In this document: one piece after another, positions 52,799 through 64,000 of the stretch
How the letters are laid out: the number at the start of each line of letters is the position of its first letter
Position numbering within the stretch: the stretch's first letter is position 1
Source of the DNA: Candidatus Desulfopertinax cowenii
GTDB taxonomy: Bacteria > Bacillota > Desulfotomaculia > Desulfotomaculales > Desulforudaceae
Reading direction: 5' to 3'
DNA length: 64,000 nucleotides
Assembly (NCBI GenBank): GCA_001899445.1
Contig: MPOA01000006.1
Coordinates: forward strand, 558,001-622,000
Translations under genes and position numbers: made by a program
The notes under the pieces: generated by a model
Told to the model about the DNA's origin: nothing
The model's database searches: none
What the model saw: only the letters and a program-made list of their open reading frames with translations

Positions 52799-52991
52799 CG
52801 GGTCGTTCCTTAAAGTCGCTCCTTAGGCGATTTTGGGAACATTTTATCACAGCGCCCGGAAGCTTGTCGCCCCCGCCCGGCGCTGGAAATAATTAAACCC
52901 TTTCCAATTGGAAGGAAATGTACTAGATTATTAACCAGGTAAAGCATCCGGAAATATTGCAGAAATAAATAGCAGAAATGTTAACTGGGCC

Positions 52992-53020
52992 GGAACTTTT
53001 TCCCTTGGGGAACCATCTAA
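52992..53020 (+). promoter_or_regulatory. ECF-type autoregulatory promoter for the sigma factor gene
   Basis: GGAACTT (52992-52998), 17-bp spacer and TCTAA (53016-53020) match RpoE/SigW-like ECF promoters (GAACTT and TCTAA type). It lies about 50 nt before the sigma gene start. Confidence 0.6.
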
Positions 53021-53068
53021 AGAGTTGACGGGAAGAGTTTCCGTCCGCCCAGGGGAGTGATTCCTCCT

Positions 53069-53683
53069 TTGGACGACGTAAAGAAGCTGGTCCGGCTGGC
53101 GCAGCGGGGTGATACAGCCGCCTTCGGGCAGCTGGTCCGACAGTACCAGGATAAGATCTATGCGCTTTGCGTCCGCCTGTCCGGCAACCAGGCGGACGCG
53201 GAGGACCTGGCACAGGAAGCTTTCGTGAAGGCGTTTTACGCTTTGCGCGGCTTCCGCAACGAGGCGGATTTCGGTACCTGGATGCACCGGATCACGGTGA
53301 ACCTGTGGATCAACGCGCGGCGGCGGGAGAAACCGACGGTTTCCCTCGACGAGCCGGTGCGCACCGACGAGGGCGAGGTGCAGCGGGAGCTGGCCGCGGC
53401 GTCCGAGGAGCCGCAGGAGGTGCTGGAGCAAAAGGCGCTTCAGCACCTCCTGCAAAGGGCGCTGGCAGAACTGTCCCGGAAACACCGGGCGGTACTGGTG
53501 CTGCGCGAAATGCAAGGATACAGCTACGAGGAGATTGCCCGGGTTCTGAATTGTTCCCAGGGCACGGTGAAGTCCCGCCTTAACCGGGCGCGGGCGGCGC
53601 TGAAGGAAAAGGTGCGCGCGCTGGCCGGTGAGGCAGGAGTGGCGCTTCCCGGGGAGCGGAAGCGCCGGGGTGGTGCTGACTAG
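53069..53683 (+). CDS. ECF RNA polymerase sigma factor, SigW/RpoE type
   Basis: A 204-residue ECF sigma factor. Region 2 (AAFGQLVRQYQDKIYALCVR, DAEDLAQEAFVKAFYALRGF, FGTWMHRITVNLWINARRRE) binds the -10 element and core enzyme. Region 4 (KHRAVLVLREMQGYSYEEIA, SQGTVKSRLNRARAALKEK) binds the -35. TTG at 53069 has AGGGGAG at a workable distance; GTG at 53057 overlaps that site. Its stop overlaps the GTG of the anti-sigma gene. Typical signals for this class are envelope stress or antimicrobial peptides. Confidence 0.93.
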   Translation: MDDVKKLVRLAQRGDTAAFGQLVRQYQDKIYALCVRLSGNQADAEDLAQEAFVKAFYALRGFRNEADFGTWMHRITVNLWINARRREKPTVSLDEPVRTDEGEVQRELAAASEEPQEVLEQKALQHLLQRALAELSRKHRAVLVLREMQGYSYEEIARVLNCSQGTVKSRLNRARAALKEKVRALAGEAGVALPGERKRRGGAD

Positions 53684-54750
53684 TGAAGTGTCCAGAGGCC
53701 AGACAACTTTTTTCGGTCCACCTGGACGGGGAACTGGCCCCGGCCGAGGCGGAAGTGTTGGGCGCCCACCTGGCGGAATGTAAGCCGTGCGCGGCCGAAC
53801 TGGAACTGGAGCGCGCGCTGACCAAGGCGCTGCGGGGTTTCGCGGCGCCGAGGCCGGCGCCGCCCGGGTTCGCCGGGGGCGTGATTGCGGCGCTCGAGGC
53901 GCGGCGGCAGGGCCGGTTGGCGCGGTTGGCGGCTGCCGCCGGCCGGTGGCGGCGCGGCCTGGCGGTGGCCGCGGCTTTCCTGTTGATCGTGACCGCTTCC
54001 CTGGGTTATGGGGTGCCGCAGTGGCTGGGCCGGACCCCCTTGGTGGCCGTGGACCCGCCGGACAAAACGGGGGCGCAGGTGGCGCCGCCGGGACCGGGAG
54101 CGGGACCGGGAGCGGACGTGAAGCCGGAGAGTGGTGCTCCGGCAACCGGGGGATCGAGCGGAAAACCCGGCCCGGGCGAACCGGAAGCGGAATCCGGCCC
54201 GGCTCCGGGGTCCGGCGAAGCCGGGAAAACGGCGGCCCCGGTGGAAAACGGAACGGACCGGGAACCGGAGCGGGTGATGATCGCCGACGGGCCAGACCCG
54301 GAACCGAAGGTGTTCCTGAACCAGCCGCGGCGTATTTCCAGTACCTTCTTGAAGTTGAACGTGGCTGACCTGGAACAGGCGCGGGATAAGGCCGTTGCCC
54401 TGGCCAAGGAGCACGGTACGCCCTACCAGGCGCAGGGCGCAGGTGACGGTACTTCCACCGCGGTGCTGCGGTTCGATGTGGACCCGGCCCGGGCGGAAGG
54501 GTTTGTGAATCACTTGAGCAAGCTGGGCCTGGTGGCCCACCGGCAGAGCGACCAGTGGGAGATCACGGGGCAGTTCTCGGCCGCGCTGGCGGAGTACCAG
54601 GCCCTGCTGACCCGGCGGGAGCGGACGTTCGACCCTGACCAGCGGGCGGTACTGGATAACGAGATCGCCGCCCTGGAGCGGCAGCTGGCCGAGTGGGACC
54701 AGGACGCCCGGCACCACATCGTAGTGCTGATGCTGCAGCAGGAAAACTAA
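53683..54750 (+). CDS. Membrane anti-sigma factor with zinc-finger and DUF4349-like sensor
   Basis: A 355-residue regulator. The zf-HC2 anti-sigma domain shows HLDGELAPAEAEVLGAHLAE then CKPCAAE (H-x3-C-x2-C type). One membrane helix (GLAVAAAFLLIVTASLGYG, residues about 92-110) follows. The outside part has a Pro/Gly-rich linker (about 120-200) and a coiled or alpha/beta domain (STFLKLNVADLEQARDKAVA, VLDNEIAALERQLAEWDQ) resembling DUF4349. It should hold the sigma factor until stress. GTG start overlaps the sigma stop (TAGTG). A terminator hairpin follows. Confidence 0.85.
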   Translation: MKCPEARQLFSVHLDGELAPAEAEVLGAHLAECKPCAAELELERALTKALRGFAAPRPAPPGFAGGVIAALEARRQGRLARLAAAAGRWRRGLAVAAAFLLIVTASLGYGVPQWLGRTPLVAVDPPDKTGAQVAPPGPGAGPGADVKPESGAPATGGSSGKPGPGEPEAESGPAPGSGEAGKTAAPVENGTDREPERVMIADGPDPEPKVFLNQPRRISSTFLKLNVADLEQARDKAVALAKEHGTPYQAQGAGDGTSTAVLRFDVDPARAEGFVNHLSKLGLVAHRQSDQWEITGQFSAALAEYQALLTRRERTFDPDQRAVLDNEIAALERQLAEWDQDARHHIVVLMLQQEN

Positions 54751-54813
54751 AGTTTTCCCGGCCGGGAAACCGGAAGCGATAGCGGTACCAAGACGGCGGT
54801 ACCAAAGCGCGTT

Positions 54814-54839
54814 GCGCCCTGGGGTATACCCCAGGGCGC
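54814..54839 (+). terminator. Hairpin after the anti-sigma gene
   Basis: Perfect 11-bp stem GCGCCCTGGGG/CCCCAGGGCGC, loop TATA, followed by GTTTAG. Strong stem but weak U run, 63 nt past the stop. Works on both strands. Confidence 0.65.
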
Positions 54840-54964
54840 GTTTAGTGAAACCGGCTGACTTTTAATTCCTTTCATGTAGGTCCTGCGCACCAAGAGACGG
54901 TAACCCGTCTTGAGTGCGGGCGGCGGCGGGCGGCGGCCGGTAAGTAAGAGCGTCAGAGTTGATG

Positions 54965-54993
54965 AAACCCCGGGGTTAGAAATCCCGGGGTTT
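54965..54993 (-). terminator. Hairpin overlapping the stop codon of the pyruvate-kinase-like gene
   Basis: A perfect 10-bp stem AAACCCCGGG/CCCGGGGTTT with the TAA stop (54976-54978) in its loop. Only three U follow on the minus strand, so it may slow or protect rather than stop the transcript. Confidence 0.5.
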
Positions 54994-55551
54994 GCAAATG
55001 ATCTCGCGGATTTTCAGGTCGAAGAAGTGCTGGGAGTGGGCCGGACTGATGACGCAGGCGGTGTCGGCGCCGGTGGCGCTGCCGGCGATGCAGACCACGT
55101 CCTCCCCGGGCGGGGTGAGCCCGGCGTCGGCGGCCATTCCGGCAATTTCGGCACAGACCTTCACCCCCTGGCCCAGCAGCCGCAAGGTGGCCGCCACGAT
55201 CTCGGACGGATAGATACCCTGGAACTTGAAGCGCAGGGCACGGTCGATCCCGGCCAGGAGGTGGGTGGTGGTTAAAAGCTTCACCCCGGCGGCGGTAAGT
55301 TTCGCCCGCATCTCGGGGGACATCTCGTCCTCCCCGGGCTTCGCGAAGCCCGCCTGGTGGGTGACGCAAACAATCTCCAGGTCGGCCAAGCCGGCGTCGC
55401 CAGCGGCATGGGCGGCGAGTTTCTCGGCGGTGTGCCCCCGGTGCGAGGCGACGATGACCCGCTTGATACCCAGTTCGCGGGCGCGGGCGAGCGCGGCCTG
55501 GATGGTGGCGTCAGTGTTGGCGGGGCCTTTAGCGGGCCAGTGCATGGACAT
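54976..55551 (-). CDS. Stand-alone pyruvate kinase alpha/beta (C-terminal) domain protein
   Basis: A 191-residue protein corresponding to the C-terminal alpha/beta domain of pyruvate kinase, without the catalytic barrel. It contains NTDATIQAALARARELGIKR, VIVASHRGHTAEKLAAHAAG and VVCIAGSATGADTACVI. Such free domains are common in Clostridia next to unrelated genes; in full enzymes this domain binds effectors. ATG at 55551 has GGGAGGTG upstream. It follows mbl at a distance of 62 nt, so it may be cotranscribed. Function unknown. Confidence 0.88.
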   Translation of the reverse strand: MSMHWPAKGPANTDATIQAALARARELGIKRVIVASHRGHTAEKLAAHAAGDAGLADLEIVCVTHQAGFAKPGEDEMSPEMRAKLTAAGVKLLTTTHLLAGIDRALRFKFQGIYPSEIVAATLRLLGQGVKVCAEIAGMAADAGLTPPGEDVVCIAGSATGADTACVISPAHSQHFFDLKIREIICKPRDF

Positions 55552-55613
55552 GTTTTCACCTCCCAAGTCACCATACTTTAATTTCAAATCTGTTTCTCAC
55601 CTGACGCGGCTCC

Positions 55614-56645
55614 CTACATTACGCGGCGGAAGAGTTTATTATTACTGGACTGGGGCAGGTAGTTCAGCATGGTGAGGGCGCGGCCGGTGCCGAGGGCCAC
55701 GCAGGAAATGGGGTCGTCGGCCAGGACGGCCGGGATTCTGGTCTCCTGGCTGATCAGGAGGTCCATGCCGTGCAGCAGCGCCCCGCCGCCGGTGAGAATG
55801 ATGCCCTTGTCCACCAGGTCGGCGGCCAGTTCCGCCGGGGTGCGCTCCAGGACATCCTTCACCACGTCCACCACCGCCTGCAGCGGCTCCTGGATGGCTT
55901 CCCAAACCTGGACGGTGGACAGCTCCACCGCCTTGGGCAGACCGGTCATCACGTCGCGACCGCGGATGGAAATCGACCGCGCCTCGGCCCGGCGCGGATA
56001 GGCGGTGCCGGCCTCCAACTTCAATTCCTCGGCGGTCCGCTCCCCGATCAGCAGGTTGAACTCGCGGCGGGCGTAACGGGCGATGGCCTCGTCGAACTTG
56101 TCCCCGCCCACCTTGACGGAGCTGGCGCAGACGATGCCTCCCAGCGAAAGCACGGCCACGTCGGTGGTGCCGCCGCCGATGTCCACCACCATGGAGCCGG
56201 AGGCCTGGGAGATATCCATGCCTGCGCCCAGGGCGGCGGCCAAGGGCTCCTCGATCACGTGCGCCTGGCGGGCGCCCGCCTGGATGGCGGCCTGCCGCAC
56301 CGCTCGCTCCTCCACCCCGGTCACCTCGGCGGGGATGCAGATCATGATCCGGGGGCGGAATAAGTAGCGGCGCGCGCCCACCTTGGCGATGAAGTAACGA
56401 AGCATCTTTTCGGTAACGTCGAAATCGGCGATCACGCCCTCCTTTATGGGGCGCATGGCCACGATGTTGCCGGGGGTGCGCCCCAGCATGCGCCGCGCCT
56501 CCGTGCCGACCGCGAGGATCTGGCCGGTGTCCTTGTTGATGGCCACTACCGAGGGCTCACGGAGAACAATGCCTCTGCCCTTCACGTAAACCAGGACGGA
56601 GGCCGTGCCCAGGTCGATGCCAATGTCGGGTGCGAAGTTAAACAC
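55614..56645 (-). CDS. mbl: MreB/Mbl-family rod-shape protein
   Basis: A 343-residue bacterial actin. Phosphate loops IGIDLGTASVLVYVKGRGIV (in part) and VVDIGGGTTDVAVLSLGGIV, adenosine loop ILTGGGALLHGMDLLI, and PRIMICIPAEVTGVEERAV are standard. It guides lateral wall synthesis at the membrane. Its place after spoIIID supports the name mbl, as in Bacillus. ATG at 56645 begins MFNFAPDIGIDLGTA. A 197-bp gap separates it from spoIIID. Confidence 0.94.
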   Translation of the reverse strand: MFNFAPDIGIDLGTASVLVYVKGRGIVLREPSVVAINKDTGQILAVGTEARRMLGRTPGNIVAMRPIKEGVIADFDVTEKMLRYFIAKVGARRYLFRPRIMICIPAEVTGVEERAVRQAAIQAGARQAHVIEEPLAAALGAGMDISQASGSMVVDIGGGTTDVAVLSLGGIVCASSVKVGGDKFDEAIARYARREFNLLIGERTAEELKLEAGTAYPRRAEARSISIRGRDVMTGLPKAVELSTVQVWEAIQEPLQAVVDVVKDVLERTPAELAADLVDKGIILTGGGALLHGMDLLISQETRIPAVLADDPISCVALGTGRALTMLNYLPQSSNNKLFRRVM

Positions 56646-56842
56646 GCTTCCCGCCTCCTGTTTTACTACTCCCCCGTTGCGGGCCTGTCCAAACCGCTAC
56701 CGAAAAAAGAAATGTGAGAATAAACCCACACCCTAGTGCGACGTTGCCGAGAATCGCGTAACCCCGGAGGTAAGGAATCGTTAGACTTGTTCTTTTTAGG
56801 TTCTACATATTTGATCCAAATCCCTCTCGTTGCGCTAACAAG

Positions 56843-57094
56843 TTATCCTATTTCTTTATATTTCTTACGGGTGGCCTCGCCGCCCCGCAGGTGCCTTTCG
56901 GCCTTGTTCAGTTCCAACACCGTACGCACCTTTTGAGCGAGTTTCTTGTCCAACGTGGGCAGCCTTTCCGTCAGGTCCTTGTGCACGGTGCTTTTGCTAA
57001 CCTTGAAGACGGTGGCCGCCCGGCGCACCGTCGCTTTAGTCTCCAGGATGTAGGCGCAGACTTCCAGCACCCGCTTCTGAATATATTCCTGCAT
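56843..57094 (-). CDS. spoIIID: Sporulation transcriptional regulator SpoIIID
   Basis: An 83-residue HTH regulator of the mother cell under SigE in Bacillus. It shows YIQKRVLEVCAYILETKATV, RRAATVFKVSKSTVHKDLTE and RLPTLDKKLAQKVRTVLEL. ATG at 57094 follows GGGAGGTAAGGTG; a GTG just before is also in frame. It precedes mbl as in B. subtilis. A repeat module and spoIID lie upstream. Confidence 0.96.
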   Translation of the reverse strand: MQEYIQKRVLEVCAYILETKATVRRAATVFKVSKSTVHKDLTERLPTLDKKLAQKVRTVLELNKAERHLRGGEATRKKYKEIG

Positions 57095-57170
57095 CACCTT
57101 ACCTCCCGGTCGGGCTCGTTAGCTGATTTATATGCGTATAAATCGCAGAAATGCTTGGCCATCAAAAAAG

Positions 57171-57293
57171 AAAAAAAGGGGACAGGCTACTTTTTTAGCA
57201 CTCTAAAGGACAGTCTGCCAGAAAAGTAGCCTGTCCCCTTTTTTGGCACTCTAAGTAAGGGTCTGCTAAAAAAGTAGCCTGTCCCCTTTTTTG
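57171..57293. repeat. Dispersed GGGGACAGGCTAC repeat module, copy 3
   Basis: Boxes at 57172-57200 (forward), 57216-57248 and 57262-57292 (inverted). It is almost identical to copy 2. It ends 4 bp before the spoIID stop and its minus-strand stem-loop plus U run would terminate spoIID. Confidence 0.92.
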
Positions 57294-57297
57294 GGCG

Positions 57298-58266
57298 CTA
57301 GAATTTCTCGACTTTGGCGCCGTAATAGTAGTGTTCCAGAATATTCCGGAAGCTGTAACCGGCTTCGGCCAGGCCCCGGGCGCCGTACTGGCACATACCC
57401 ACGCCGTGGCCGTGGCCGCTGGTCTCAAAGGTGATCCTGCCGTCCACGATTTCATAGCTGAAATTTGTCGAGCGTAAGCCCAGGAGGTCACGGACTACGG
57501 TGGCGGACAGTTCCCGCCCGTTGAAGGACAAAAGTTTCGGCCGGCCGGTGGAGGTGTACTCCAGGATCTCGACCCGGGGTTCCGGGCTCGCGCCGCCGCC
57601 CACGGCCACGGTCGCCAGCGCGACGTCCAGCGCCTGGTCCACCTCCTCCAGGGTGAAGTGCTTGCGCTCGCCCGGGTACGGGTCCTGGCAGTGCGGGCAG
57701 GTCACGCTGCGCAGGTAGGGCACCCGGAACTTCCACACGTCCTCCGAGTTCTCGGTCGCCCCGCCGCAGGACGAATGGTACAACGGGTCAATCAACCGGC
57801 CTTCGAAGGTGAGTACCAGCCCCTCGGTGGCGTCCACCGCCCGCTTGATCTTGTAGTAGTTCCGGTAGTAATCCCAGGTGCCCCAGCGTTCCCGCAGTTC
57901 CGCGCGGGACAGCCAGCCCTGGCCCCGGCGCGGGTCGTCGCAGGCGTCGGCCCCCGGGTGCGGCGTGTTGGCCACGCCTCCGGCCGCCAGGCGCTTCAGG
58001 ATGTAGGTCCGGGCGGCTACCGCCTGGGCCTTCAGGGCCTCGGGGTGGAAGTTCGCCGGCATTTCGGCGGCCACCACGCCGATCACGTAGTCTTCCAGGG
58101 AAAGGTTGATGATTTCCCCGGTCTGGTGGCGGTACATCCGGACCTCGGTCCGGATCTTCGGCTTCCCGGTCTCGAAAAGGTGCTGGACATAGTCCTGGGC
58201 GGCGTCCGGGAAAGCAGCCGTTACCGCCACGGTGAGCAGCACCAGGCCCCAGAATAGTCGTTTCAC
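57298..58266 (-). CDS. spoIID: Stage II sporulation protein D (lytic transglycosylase)
   Basis: A 322-residue SpoIID, which cleaves septal peptidoglycan to let the mother cell engulf the forespore. A signal anchor (LFWGLVLLTVAVTAAFPDA) precedes MYRHQTGEIINLSLEDYVIG, VVAAEMPANFHPEALKAQAV, VAARTYIL, DATEGLVLTF and the zinc/catalytic SSCGGATENSEDVW; the end has HGVGMCQYGARGLAEAGYSF. GTG at 58266 after GGAGGGG is preferred over a longer frame to 58383. Followed by the dispersed repeat, preceded by the atp operon. Confidence 0.96.
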   Translation of the reverse strand: MKRLFWGLVLLTVAVTAAFPDAAQDYVQHLFETGKPKIRTEVRMYRHQTGEIINLSLEDYVIGVVAAEMPANFHPEALKAQAVAARTYILKRLAAGGVANTPHPGADACDDPRRGQGWLSRAELRERWGTWDYYRNYYKIKRAVDATEGLVLTFEGRLIDPLYHSSCGGATENSEDVWKFRVPYLRSVTCPHCQDPYPGERKHFTLEEVDQALDVALATVAVGGGASPEPRVEILEYTSTGRPKLLSFNGRELSATVVRDLLGLRSTNFSYEIVDGRITFETSGHGHGVGMCQYGARGLAEAGYSFRNILEHYYYGAKVEKF

Positions 58267-58371
58267 CGCTTTGATCCCCTCCGTTTTCAAAAACGAATAA
58301 GACCAGAAATGCCAATATATGGCTTCCCATCCAAGAGGATATGCCTTTTCACCGGAATTTATACGGAGGGA

Positions 58372-58407
58372 AGAAATAAACAAGACCGAGGTGGGGTCAC
58401 CTCGGTC
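58372..58407 (-). terminator. Terminator of the ATP synthase operon
   Basis: Stem GACCGAGGT/ACCTCGGTC (58384-58392 with 58399-58407) followed by UUGUUUAUUU on the minus strand, 41 nt past the atpC stop. Confidence 0.78.
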
Positions 58408-58447
58408 CGCATATCCCGCACTTTTGAGTTTAGAATCGGTAAGCCCG

Positions 58448-58858
58448 CTAGTGTTTGCCGCCCGCCGCTTCGAGCCTGGTCAGCGCGCGCAGGAGCGCCG
58501 CTTTGGCCCGGGGCACGTCGATTTCGGGGTCCTTGGAGGCCAGGCGCTGTTCAGCCCGCTCCTTGGCCCGCTTGGCCCGCTCGACGTCTATCTCCTCGGG
58601 GCGTTCGGCCGCGTTGGCCAGGACGACCACCCGGTTGTCGCGGACCTCCAGAAATCCGCCCGAGACCGCAAATACGGTCCACTTGCCGTCCTTCTGGACG
58701 CGCAGGAGTCCGGGAGCCAGGCTGGTGATCAGTGGGGTGTGCAGGGGCAGGATGCCCAGCTCACCTTCGGTGCCCCTAGCCTGGACAAAACGGGCCTCTT
58801 CCCCGTATACCACCCGTTCAGGCGTGACGATGGCCACCTTTTGGGTTTGTTCCGCCAT
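58448..58858 (-). CDS. atpC: ATP synthase F1, epsilon subunit
   Basis: A 136-residue epsilon chain. The N-terminal beta barrel (VAIVTPERVVYGEEARFVQA, GELGILPLHTPLITSLAPG) contacts the c-ring; the C-terminal helices (ERPEEIDVERAKRAKERAEQ) can inhibit rotation. Last gene of the operon, 16 nt after atpD. Confidence 0.97.
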   Translation of the reverse strand: MAEQTQKVAIVTPERVVYGEEARFVQARGTEGELGILPLHTPLITSLAPGLLRVQKDGKWTVFAVSGGFLEVRDNRVVVLANAAERPEEIDVERAKRAKERAEQRLASKDPEIDVPRAKAALLRALTRLEAAGGKH

Positions 58859-58874
58859 TCATATGCACTTCCTT

Positions 58875-61201
<2,327 letters not shown>

Positions 61202-61224
61202 CCTAACACCTCACCTTATCAAGC

Positions 61225-62760
<1,536 letters not shown>

Positions 62761-62766
62761 TCACCC

Positions 62767-63315
62767 CTATCCAACTTTAGTTTCGCGGATGCTGTCCTTC
62801 AACCGCTCCAGTTGTCTCTTGACGCTGGCGTCGATGATGCGGTCTCCCAGCCGGACCACCAGGCCGCCGATGATGTCCGGATTTACCTGGTAGCTGATCC
62901 GGATCTCCTTGCCGGTCATCCGGGAAAGCACCTGCCCAAGGTTGACCTTGTGCACGGTCGGCAGCTCCACCGCCGAAGTCACCTCGGCCTGGATCACGTT
63001 GCGGGTCTCGTTGGCCAGGGCGACGTACTGTTCGACGATGTCTTTCAGGTAGACCTCCCGGCGGCGGTCCAGGATCACGCAAAGGAAATTCAAGGTGTTC
63101 TTGGAGACGTGCGCCCCGAAAACCTCTTTGATGATTTCCTTCTTCAGGTCAACCGGGACCTGGGGGTTGTACAGCACCTGTTGCAGCTCGCGGGACTCCT
63201 TCAGGGCTTGCAGGATGCCCCGCAGTTCGTTCTCGGTGTCGGCAATTGTGTCACTGTCCCGCGCCACGTCAAAAAGCGCCTGGGCGTAGCGCGCGGCAAC
63301 CGCTCCTTTTAGCAT
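62767..63315 (-). CDS. atpH: ATP synthase F1, delta subunit
   Basis: A 182-residue delta chain (OSCP) linking F1 to the peripheral stalk: AAVAARYAQALFDVARDSD, then the C-terminal domain VNPDIIGGLVVRLGDRIIDA. It overlaps atpF by 7 nt. Confidence 0.96.
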   Translation of the reverse strand: MLKGAVAARYAQALFDVARDSDTIADTENELRGILQALKESRELQQVLYNPQVPVDLKKEIIKEVFGAHVSKNTLNFLCVILDRRREVYLKDIVEQYVALANETRNVIQAEVTSAVELPTVHKVNLGQVLSRMTGKEIRISYQVNPDIIGGLVVRLGDRIIDASVKRQLERLKDSIRETKVG

Positions 63316-63803
63316 GGCAGCTGACCCACCTCTTTAATGGCCTCCTGGACCAGGTTGTGCTGCTCGTCGATGGCCAGGCCATCCTTCACGACCTTGGAAG
63401 CGATCAGCACCGCCAGGGACGCCACCTCGTTCCGCAACTGGGCAACTGCCTTCTCCTTCTCACGTTGAATATCGGCCAGGGCCTCCTCCTTGAGCCGCTG
63501 GGCATCGGCACGGGCCTGCTCCAGAATCTGCTGGGCCTGCTCCTCGCTGGCCCTGGTGGCCCGGTCGACAATGGCCTTGGCTTCGTCGCGCGCCTTCCGC
63601 AGGTCGGCTTCCATTTGGGCCCTGAGTTCCGCGGCCTGGGTCTTCTGGTTCTCGGCCTGTTCAATCTCGCTGGCAATGTATTCCTGCCGCTGCTCGATGA
63701 TGTTCATCAGCGGCCGGTATACAACCAGACGCAATACGATGAGCATGAGAAGGAAGTGGAACATCTGCATGAATACTGTGGCGTTAAAATCGAGCGATAC
63801 CAC
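63309..63803 (-). CDS. atpF: ATP synthase Fo, subunit b
   Basis: A 164-residue b chain: one N-terminal membrane helix (MFHFLLMLIVLRLVVYRPLM), then a long charged coiled coil (about 35-140, QAENQKTQAAELRAQMEADL) that forms the stator stalk. 136 nt separate it from atpE, with an intercistronic hairpin. Confidence 0.96.
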   Translation of the reverse strand: MVSLDFNATVFMQMFHFLLMLIVLRLVVYRPLMNIIEQRQEYIASEIEQAENQKTQAAELRAQMEADLRKARDEAKAIVDRATRASEEQAQQILEQARADAQRLKEEALADIQREKEKAVAQLRNEVASLAVLIASKVVKDGLAIDEQHNLVQEAIKEVGQLPC

Positions 63804-63856
63804 CCGGCTGTTCTCCTCCTTCCTTAAGTGGCTTTGGCAGCAAAATAAGGGTAAAA

Positions 63857-63888
63857 GCAGGTTTTAGCTTACCAGAACTAAAACCTGC
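63857..63888 (-). other. Intercistronic hairpin between atpE and atpF
   Basis: An 11-bp perfect stem GCAGGTTTTAG/CTAAAACCTGC with a 10-nt loop, followed on the minus strand by UUUUACCCUUAUUUU. It could attenuate or process the atp mRNA so that more c than b subunit is made. Confidence 0.7.
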
Positions 63889-63939
63889 CAAAGACCCTGA
63901 TTGACTAACCCACAAGCAAAACACTGGTCATTAACCGGT

Positions 63940-64000
63940 TTACAGCTGGCCCATCAGGATGAACGCGATAACGATACCGATAATGGGAATCGACTCAATC
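63940..64000 (-). CDS. atpE: ATP synthase Fo, subunit c (C-terminal end only)
   Basis: The last 19 codons are in the window: the second helix end ESIPIIGIVIAFILMGQL and stop. The Glu is the ion-binding carboxylate of Fo rotor rings; Ser follows it directly. The rest lies beyond the right edge. Confidence 0.92.
   Translation of the reverse strand, partial: IESIPIIGIVIAFILMGQL

Noticed and set aside
57195-57491. Minus-strand frame through the repeat with repeated KRGQATFLA peptides
   Set aside because: It is translation of the non-coding repeat boxes overlapping the end of spoIID.

Overview
The window looks like chromosomal DNA of a high-GC, endospore-forming anaerobic member of the Clostridia (Firmicutes), probably the Desulfotomaculum/Pelotomaculum/Desulforudis branch of Peptococcaceae. 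Supporting signs are spoIID and spoIIID, an mbl-type mreB next to spoIIID, competence genes, an S-layer with SLH and CsaB machinery, strong Gram-positive Shine-Dalgarno sites with many GTG/TTG starts, a four-subunit 2-oxoacid:ferredoxin oxidoreductase and HdrBC-like proteins. The species assignment is inference. Almost every gene is on the minus strand. The plus-strand exceptions are the ECF sigma/anti-sigma pair, two small genes and a broken Wzz-like fragment.

Layout, left to right. 1-5.0 kb: frameshifted MalT/LuxR-type regulator, comEC, comEA and a 53-aa zinc-ribbon protein. 5.2-8.8 kb: korD-C-B-A behind a P-loop gene; a decayed partial copy of that gene's 5' end sits just upstream of korA. 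9.1-10.5 kb: hdrB-hdrC. 10.9-12.7 kb: split transketolase. 12.9-18.5 kb: prfB with its programmed frameshift, secA, hpf and comFC, with a compact DnaA-box cluster between hpf and comFC. 18.5-25.3 kb: membrane GAF-GGDEF protein, metK, PRC-barrel protein, murJ, phosphohexomutase. 25.4-34.9 kb: mostly envelope genes (DUF421, galU, wecA/tagO-like, fabZ, DUF5693, LytR-CpsA-Psr, csaB, tagA/wecG-like). 34.9-39.7 kb: RND pump, lipoprotein adaptor and MarR regulator. 39.9-42.5 kb: heme O synthase-like gene and a Cys-rich repeat protein. 42.6-45.1 kb: small accessory island with a broken wzz-like gene and three PIN-domain toxin loci, one truncated. 45.2-52.8 kb: TolC-like protein, probable S-layer protein with a long structured leader, and an SLH-anchored subtilase. 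53.0-54.8 kb: ECF sigma/anti-sigma operon. 55-64 kb: pyruvate-kinase-C-domain protein, mbl, spoIIID, spoIID and the F1Fo ATP synthase operon (atpE runs off the right end).

How the parts fit. The 24-35 kb genes make and attach cell-wall glycopolymer: sugar-phosphate interconversion, UDP-glucose, first lipid-linked sugar, TagA-type second sugar, LCP ligation, and CsaB pyruvylation, which creates the ligand for SLH proteins such as the subtilase near 50 kb. Kor and HdrBC fit ferredoxin/thiol-linked anaerobic energy metabolism. The spoIIID-mbl-spoIID-atp neighbourhood resembles Bacillus.

The main unexplained structure is a dispersed repeat present three times. Each copy begins shortly after the stop codon of a minus-strand gene (pgm, ctaB, spoIID), carries inverted copies of a motif containing GGGGACAGGCTACTTTT, and could act as a strong terminator. 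Other points of interest are the DnaA-box cluster, the structured S-layer leader with a plus-strand terminator inside it, the 5' gene remnant before korA, and a TolC/RND/adaptor set in an apparently Gram-positive genome.
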